A DNA stretch of 64,000 nucleotides, taken from assembly GCA_047967505.1 (NCBI GenBank), contig CM106539.1; one strand, 5' to 3'. The DNA is from Dipteris shenzhenensis (taxonomy: Eukaryota > Polypodiophyta > Polypodiopsida > Gleicheniales). Positions within the stretch are counted from its first letter, which is position 1. Each line of letters opens with the position of its first letter. This document shows, one piece after another, positions 58,031-64,000 of this stretch. The position numbers and the translations under genes are program-made. Under the pieces are notes generated by a model, which was not told the DNA's origin, did not search any database, and was given only the letters and a program-made list of their open reading frames with translations.

Positions 58031-60055
58031 GATATCAAAGACCTATTCTTGTGTCAAATAGTGAACCAAGTCGATCTCTTTAGTCTCAATTTTAAAGCGG
58101 TAGTGCACTTCAACATGTTTGGTCCTAACATGCAACCATGGGTTCTTGGCTAGTTGGATGTTTCTCATATTATCTAAATAGAGCATGATGGGATCTCCAA
58201 AAAGACCCCTGGATCTGAAAGGAGCCATCAGGATCAAATTTCTTCACAAGCAGCATTGGCTGTAGAACCAAGATTAAAGTTGTATCCACTTTTGGATCTT
58301 CTATCATTTACAGTTCCTCCCAATTGGCATTAGTATATCCATAAGTGTAAGTTTGATATTTGGCATAGTGTAGTCTATAGTCCCATGCATGTACCATAGT
58401 CCAATGCAAGTACCATACAGGTAAGTACTTCATCTTTTAAGATAAAGTGAGTATTCTTGGGATCTTGCTTGACTAACTAAGCACCCCAACTACATGTGAT
58501 CTATTAGGCCTCCTGATTGTCAAGTACGTCAAGCTGATACATCACAGTGGATCTAAATGTGGAGAATTTTCAAGCGGTGTGACAACTTTAGGTTGCATTT
58601 TGGGATGTGACTTGCAGTCATGTGGATGGAACTACTTAAGTACCCTTTGTATCTGCCACCTAAAGTGTAATCCCTATGTCATCTCTTCATATTTCTATCG
58701 TTTCTATCCTGAGAAATTGTGGAGTTCTCCCATGTCCTTCATGTCAAACTACAAATTGAGTTGATGCTTGGATTCTATGATGAGATGTCCATTGGAGCCC
58801 ATGATGACCAAGTAATCCACATAAAGTACTAAGGATGTCTTCTGTAGTGTTCTTTATCTAAAGGGATGGGTCTGAATCTGATGGTTGAAAACAACTAGTA
58901 GCAGGAAGTGTTGAGTAATCCTTGCATTCCATGCATGAGGGGGGGCCTATTTCAAACCATAGAGTGACTTCTACAACTTGCAGGCCTTGTTTCCATCCTG
59001 ATGATAGTGTATCATGGAGGCTATGTCATGTAGATTTCCTCTTTTAAAGGGCTATTAAGGAAGGCATTCTTCACATCCTATTTGGTGGATGGGCGGCTAA
59101 AAGTGAGTGGCAAGAGATATGGCTGTCTAGAATGTGGTCACCTTTGCAAAAGGTGCAATGGTCTCCTCATAATCTACACCATCCTTTTGGGCATATCCCT
59201 TGGCTACCAACCTGGCAATGTGTCTGTCGACCTCTCCATCTGAGAGAGTTTGATTTTGTAATCCCATTTGGACTCTATGGGATCCTTCCTTGCAAGAAGA
59301 TCTATCACAGTCAAAGTCTAGTTGTGGAGAAGAGAATTGTAATCTTTCTCCACCAAATGTTTTCACTAGGGACATGCACTACTTCATGGAAGGGGGTCAC
59401 CTCATCAAAGTCCATCAATCTGTCCATGCATGCATAGTTGATTTTGTAATCCCATTTGGACTCTATGGGATCCTTCCTTGCAAGAAGATCTATCACAGTC
59501 AAAGTCTAGTTGTGGAGAAGAGAATTGTAATCTTTCTCCACCAAATGTTTTCACTAGGGACATGCACTACTTCATGGAAGGGGGTCACCTCATCAAAGTC
59601 CATCAATCTGTCCATGCATGCATAGTTTCTCATGTATCCCACCTCTCAAGTTCCCTTTAGCCATGAGTAGATCTTTTGCAAAGCTCTCAAGGATTTTAGT
59701 AACGATTGTGGTAGTGGTTGTATCTACTATATCAAAGACTTCTCTTTGCCTTTACTATGAGTGATCGTATGGAATGTGTACTGTCATATGGTGTAGGCAA
59801 AGAAATCCATTGTTTCACTAGAATTTTTGGATAAGGTAACACAAAAATTAGTCAAATTATCAAAGTGAGATGAAGCCTTGTCAATAATAAAATCCTTGGA
59901 TATGATTAGTCATTACTTGACTAGACCATAAATTCGATATGCCTTCAATTCTATACCATACCCTAGGAATATGCACTTGATTGACTTGACATCAAGTTTA
60001 TTCTTGAGTGAATCAGGGACATGAGAGACAAATACTCTCAAGTGGTTGTGATAGA
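58030..60055 (-). mobile_element. Decayed Ty1/copia pol, minus strand
   Basis: Reading leftward on the minus strand, the order is that of copia pol. The end of integrase is near 60050-59930 (HLRVFVSHVPDSLKNKLDVK, IKCIFLGYGIELKAYRIY). The RT start is near 59230-59130 (ARLVAKGYAQKDGVDYEETI). Further RT patches are DVKNAFLNSPLKEEIYM at about 59080-59030 and SLYGLK at about 58960. The catalytic block is at about 58825 (LVLYVDYLVIMGSN), followed by FDMKDMGELH. RNase H is at 58237-58043 (IMLYLDNMRNIQLAKNPWLH, HVEVHYRF, EIDLVHYLTQE). Frameshifts and stops are common, and the catalytic YVDD reads YVDY, so this copy is dead. No LTR was seen at the left end. Confidence 0.88.
59250..59626 (+). repeat. 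188-bp near-perfect tandem duplication inside the copia remnant
   Basis: Two adjacent copies, 59250-59437 and 59438-59625, look identical over almost the whole unit (both start TTGATTTTGTAATCCCATTT). The duplicated sequence is copia coding sequence between integrase and RT. The duplication therefore postdates insertion and is much younger than the decay of the element. Confidence 0.93.
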
Positions 60056-60059
60056 GGGC

Positions 60060-62660
60060 TTAGTTTTTCCTATGAATTAATCTCTTGGCATCATATTCTG
60101 CATTAGAAAAATGAGAGCTCATTTTGGGATCATCCACTCCTATGGGAGGTTCTCCATTAGGGATTCTAGATAGGTGATCGGGTAGAACATGTGTTTTGCC
60201 ATTGTAGATTGTGATTGTAAAGTCAAACTCAAGGAGTGCAAGCACCTAGCACATGATGCGTCCTATCATACATGGTTTGTTATTAGTATAGCAATTCTTG
60301 ATGGTCTACAAAGAAGAAAGCCTTGTTGGCCATCAAGTATTTCCTGAACTTATTTACATAGTAAACCATTGCAATCTCTCTCTTTCCATGGTCATGTAGT
60401 TCACCTCAGCATTATTCAATTGGAAGCTTGCAAAGTAAATCATATAATCTAGATTATGTTATATTGCCTACATCAATACATACCCTATGGCAAATTTCAA
60501 AGCATCAATATGGACATGGAATATTAAATCCCAGTTTGGTGCCCTTAGAACTAGTATAGAAGCCAAGGCAAGTTCAAGAGTGTCAAAGTGGCTTTCTTCA
60601 GTCCATATGAAGACCACTAACAACTGGTACAAAGGGCAAGCAATGTCAGCATAAAAGATTATAAATATTTGATAGTAGCCTATATGCCCTGTGAAACGTT
60701 CTACACCCTTAGGATTGGTGAGTTGGAGTAGCTCCAAAATGAGCTTGATCTTATTGCAATGTGGAAATTCCATTCTTGGAATTAGTGGAGACTCCATTCT
60801 TGGACACAATGCATCCTAGGATTACTCCATGATTTAGGCACTTGAGTAGATCAAGAGATATATGTTAAAGACGTGACACCTCTCAAAAACCAATCTAATG
60901 TACTTCAAAGGATTGTCCCAGGTAGGATTGACACACAGATCATCCAAGAAGACTTCAACGAAGTCTCTTATGTATTCCTTAAAGCCTTTGGAATGGTAAG
61001 CCCAAATATCATCACTTGAGATGTGAACACTCCCCATTCCATAGCAAATTATATTTTGTGTTGGCCTTTGGGGGCATTGGATACCTACTTATAACCAGAG
61101 AATTCATTAAGAAAGTTGTAGGTTTCTTTACCTAGCACTCTTTTTGACATGTATTCCATAAATGAGAGCAGGTGTCTTGCCTCGTGGTGGGATTTACCTT
61201 GTTTAGATCTACACATACTCAAACTTTACCATTCTTTTTTAGCATAATTACTATGGAGGATACCCGATCCATATGCTTGATCTCATATATACATTCTACA
61301 CTAATCAATCTCTAGATTTCTTCTCTCACAATCATCACATATTTAGGATACATGGGGTAGGGTCTTTGCTTGATGTGCCCATCATCATCCATCATGGTTA
61401 TAGTGTGTTGTACCACTTCTAAGGGTACACCCTTCATATCTATGTGCTTGCAAGCAAAGAAATCCTTGTATTTGAGTGCCAAATTCACCTCTTTCTCCTT
61501 GGCTAGCCAAGTTGGCCACTCTCTTCTGCTATTCATTTAACTTGTTGGAAGAGGATTCTATGGTCTTGGACCATATAGGCTTTATAATGGGGAGGAACTT
61601 GGCATAAATCATCATTGTTGTCCTCATCCTCCTCCAATACTACCTTGGTTGGGGTTCTATCTTTAGTAAAGGCTTCCTTGGTCTTAGTTTAGGTTAGTTC
61701 ATCCCTAGGTGGGGACTCTTTTTTAGCACTCATCGCTACTTAGTCGTGCTCCCCAATTAGAGGAAAACTCATGGTGGGTTATGGTTGCACTGCATATAAC
61801 AACCATTGAAGGTCTGAATTAACCTTCAGTTCCCCCTTGCTAACCTTAAAAGGTTTCAGCATATTGAACATATTCAGGCTAGTATTACTTCAGGGTCTTT
61901 TGGCTAGGGGGCATCTATGGTTGCAAGAACATGCATACAATTGTGGGAGAGCTCGAGCTTTGGGAGTGGTGCATAGCAATGATCATCCCAATCCTCAATT
62001 TCATGCTTTGTATTGCTTGGATCGAATAGCTTGGTAGATGCCATTCTTTGTGTGGTATTTGATTCAGCTATATAAAGACACACCCTAACATTGGGTGTCT
62101 AGAGGTTGACCCTTATGACTTGTTTGTCCTTACTTAAATAGATATTGTTGGAATGCCAGTCATGGACTAGACCTACAAGGTGTAAGAATGGTCTCCCAAC
62201 TATGGCCTTGTATCCACATTGGCTATAGAAATCCATCACCACAAACCCAACTTGGTAAGTGAAGCTAAAGACAATGATTTTAATTTCTCTGAGCAATCCT
62301 GTCAGCTAGGTTGTGCCTCCATCTGCTAGTTTCAATACCAAGGAGGTGCTCCCTAAGTAGGGTTTTCCCCATTTTTCCCAACATTTTTTTGTGACCACTC
62401 GCATCAGCTCCCCCATCTAGAGTGGCTGTCAAATGATTATGTTGATAGGAAATTGGAAGCATAGAGTTTGTGTCATCACTCTTAAAATATTGCCCCATAT
62501 TATTGATGGGAATCTTAGGGAGGTCTTGGGACTCTTCTAGAGGCTCTACCATTTTGGGGACTAAGGATTCTAGCGCCCCTATCTCCCCATTCATCCAATC
62601 TTTGAGGCCTCTCCATAGAGAAAGATTTTCTTGTAGTAATTCCTCAATTGTCATCTTGAC
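60060..62660 (-). mobile_element. Decayed Ty3/gypsy pol, minus strand (protease, RT, RNase H)
   Basis: Minus-strand reading from right to left shows a protease-like region at 62500-62100 (LTATLDGGADASGHKKMLGK, then CGYKAIVGRPFLHLVGLVHD). An RT N-terminus follows at 61536-61312 (VQHTITMMDDDGHIKQRPYP), then RT catalytic FVEVFLDDLCV at about 60960. The RT connection is at 60740-60640 (NPKGVERFTGHIGYYQIFII) and RNase H at 60600-60470 (IFHVHIDALKFAIGYVL). The RNase H end is at 60245-60130 (LLEFDFTITIYNGKTHVLPD, HLSRIPNGE). The integrase that should follow on the left is missing. Instead the copia remnant starts within a few bases, so a deletion, recombination or insertion joined the two elements. 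Gag on the right is interrupted by the plus-strand LTR. Confidence 0.88.
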
Positions 62661-62749
62661 GTATATGGATAAAATGAGGATAGTACAACAATGTCTTGAG
62701 GCCCTAAGTGAGTAGATTCCCTACTTGCAGAGGCTGGCTCTTCAAAGCC

Positions 62750-62970
62750 ATAGAAGAATACATCATCCTCCTTTAATTATTGCAGGAAGGGGTCCTGGTT
62801 GTGGGGGTTAAAGGTCACTGTGCCTTTACCCCGGTTATGTACAATACTCAAACACATATATAAATGAATGAAAAAGAAGATTAGGGTGGTTCCGCACCCA
62901 CCAAAACTTGTGTGGCTCTCTGTCTCTCTCTCTCCTTCTTCTGTTCTTGCTTCCGTTGAGAGCACTCTCA
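62750..62970 (+). mobile_element. Right part of a 5' LTR, plus-strand retrotransposon
   Basis: This stretch ends CTCTCA just before a primer binding site, as an LTR should. It contains a TATA-like TATATAAATG at about 62869 and a CT-rich stretch at 62920-62945, usual for the R/U5 part. The last 14 bases form a perfect palindrome, TGAGAGCACTCTCA. The left boundary was not found. It may lie between about 62660 and 62830, where the minus-strand gypsy coding sequence stops. Confidence 0.5.
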
Positions 62971-62972
62971 AC

Positions 62973-62985
62973 TGGTATCAGAGCT
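62973..62985 (+). promoter_or_regulatory. tRNA-iMet-type primer binding site
   Basis: TGGTATCAGAGCTC matches the start of the standard plant LTR-retrotransposon primer binding site, complementary to the 3' end of initiator tRNA-Met (TGGTATCAGAGC). It starts two bases after the proposed LTR end. This fixes the orientation of the element as plus, opposite to the gypsy remnant on its left. Confidence 0.8.
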
Positions 62986-64000
62986 CGGGTGATCTAGCTG
63001 AGCGTGCGTGAATGCTTGAAGCTCAGCAGCTCTGTGAGAGGAAGGAGAAGCTCTGTGGGAAGCTTTGTGGGCGACTTTACTTGCATCCGAGTGTGCAGAG
63101 ACCTTGGAGGAACCTTTGGAAAAGTTACTTTGGCTTTGTGAAGTGGTTTTGAGAGCGTGTTAAGAGTTTTCAAAGAAAAAGTCGTTTTTTGAACTTTTCC
63201 CTGTTCCGTTCGACGACAGAGACTCCATATTGACTTGTAGAGGCAACTATTGCTTGCTTTTGGTGTCCACTTCACTTCAGGAGCTTGGAAACACCTTCAT
63301 TCTTGAATCTGGGATCATTTCATTGGATTTCTGACTCACTGTGTCAGTTCCTGCGTTTTTTGCCAGGGTGTTGGAACTCAAGTTTAAAGCAACCATTTGC
63401 AAATCTATCAGTTCCGATGGACTCAGGAGGTCCTAAAACTTCTATGTTGCTCATCGTTCGCACTCCGGTGGAGTTTACAAACAGCTCTCTTTCCAAAAAC
63501 GTTTTTCAGTCCGTGTGTTGGACCCAGTGATTGAGACCACGGTTTCCAAAACCCCATCTATCCCATTGCGTTCCGGACGCCCAAAAACCCCTACCTGTCA
63601 GTTCTTGCGCAATTCGGTGGAGGATTTTTAGAGTTATAGATCTCTGTGTATTCGATTTCATCTCTCTGTTATGCATTTTTCATTCTAAGGTTTTGAAACC
63701 TTAGATTTATGCCACATGGCAGTGGATAAGTATTGACTCCCATTTCTCACTCATCGTTTGGGATTTTGGAGTTCTGGCAGAAGAGAGATATTTGCAGATT
63801 TTCTTGCTGAGTCCGATTATGCAATGGCGCTCATGTTTTGAGGCATCTCAGGTTCTATTTTCAGTAGCGGTCATTACCGTAGGACTATGATTTCTTGAGC
63901 ATACCTTATGCAGATCACTCTAGTTGCAGTTTGAGCAGTGTGCGCTCATTCGTGGTGTGCATTGGGTTGCAGTGGATGATTTATAGGCCATTTGGATGCA
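62986..64000 (+). mobile_element. Leader of a plus-strand LTR retrotransposon, cut by the window end
   Basis: About 1 kb with no convincing gag frame. Such long untranslated leaders are usual in plant LTR elements. Short frames (for example 63285-63530, 81 codons) have no recognisable domain. Gag and pol, if present, lie beyond the window, so whether this is a copia or gypsy element cannot be told. Confidence 0.55.

Noticed and set aside
63285-63530. Possible gag start after the primer binding site
   Set aside because: The 81-codon frame has no gag-like sequence and no continuation. Long leaders without gag are usual here.

Overview
This is plant nuclear DNA. Its one well-preserved protein-coding gene encodes the U2 snRNP splicing factor SF3B2 (SAP145), and its sequence is closest to what is known of land-plant SF3B2. 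The 18 short exons are spread over 21.6 kb by introns of up to 7.0 kb. These introns are full of non-LTR retrotransposon pieces, a decayed DNA-transposase fragment, microsatellites and a small dispersed repeat. The rest of the window is almost entirely decayed transposable elements and tandem repeats. Long introns and this repeat density suggest a large-genome plant such as a fern, lycophyte or gymnosperm. The sequence alone does not fix the taxon.

Layout. 1-1093: SF3B2 upstream region with a partial segmental duplication. 1094-22672: SF3B2 on the plus strand, 18 exons, predicted 600 residues, all introns GT-AG. Intron 6 (5661-12668) holds a minus-strand LINE. Intron 12 (14116-19388) holds another coding-like remnant and a 155-bp tandem duplication. 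22673-27780: intergenic, with a long foldback sequence near 24850-25240. 27781-31530: AT-rich, with a 470-bp tandem amplification of part of an unrecognised decayed gene and a possible zinc-ribbon/OB-like C-terminal part. 32395-37510: Ty1/copia and Ty3/gypsy pol remnants. 38405-39105: nine hairpin-bearing repeats with compensatory changes. 39345-44381: a decayed multi-domain gene or pair of genes (kinase-like part, then proline-rich and coiled-coil parts) of no family I recognise. 45510-46850: copia 3' LTR and RNase H, minus strand. 46862-52090: a DNA-transposon neighbourhood. It contains a 2.5-kb inverted-repeat element carrying a hairpin/poly-C minisatellite, a 660-codon DDE-like transposase frame with seven internal stops and no frameshift, and flanking palindromic repeats. 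53300-57400: tandem repeats. 58030-62660: minus-strand copia and gypsy remnants placed end to end. 62860-64000: end of a plus-strand LTR, a tRNA-Met-type primer binding site and its leader.

SF3B2 is probably the only functional cellular gene here. The most interesting material is the DDE-like transposase with its repeat neighbourhood (a second decayed copy lies in SF3B2 intron 6), the two hairpin-repeat arrays that show paired changes, and the kinase/coiled-coil pseudogene region. All family assignments come from reading the translated sequence by eye. No database search was run.
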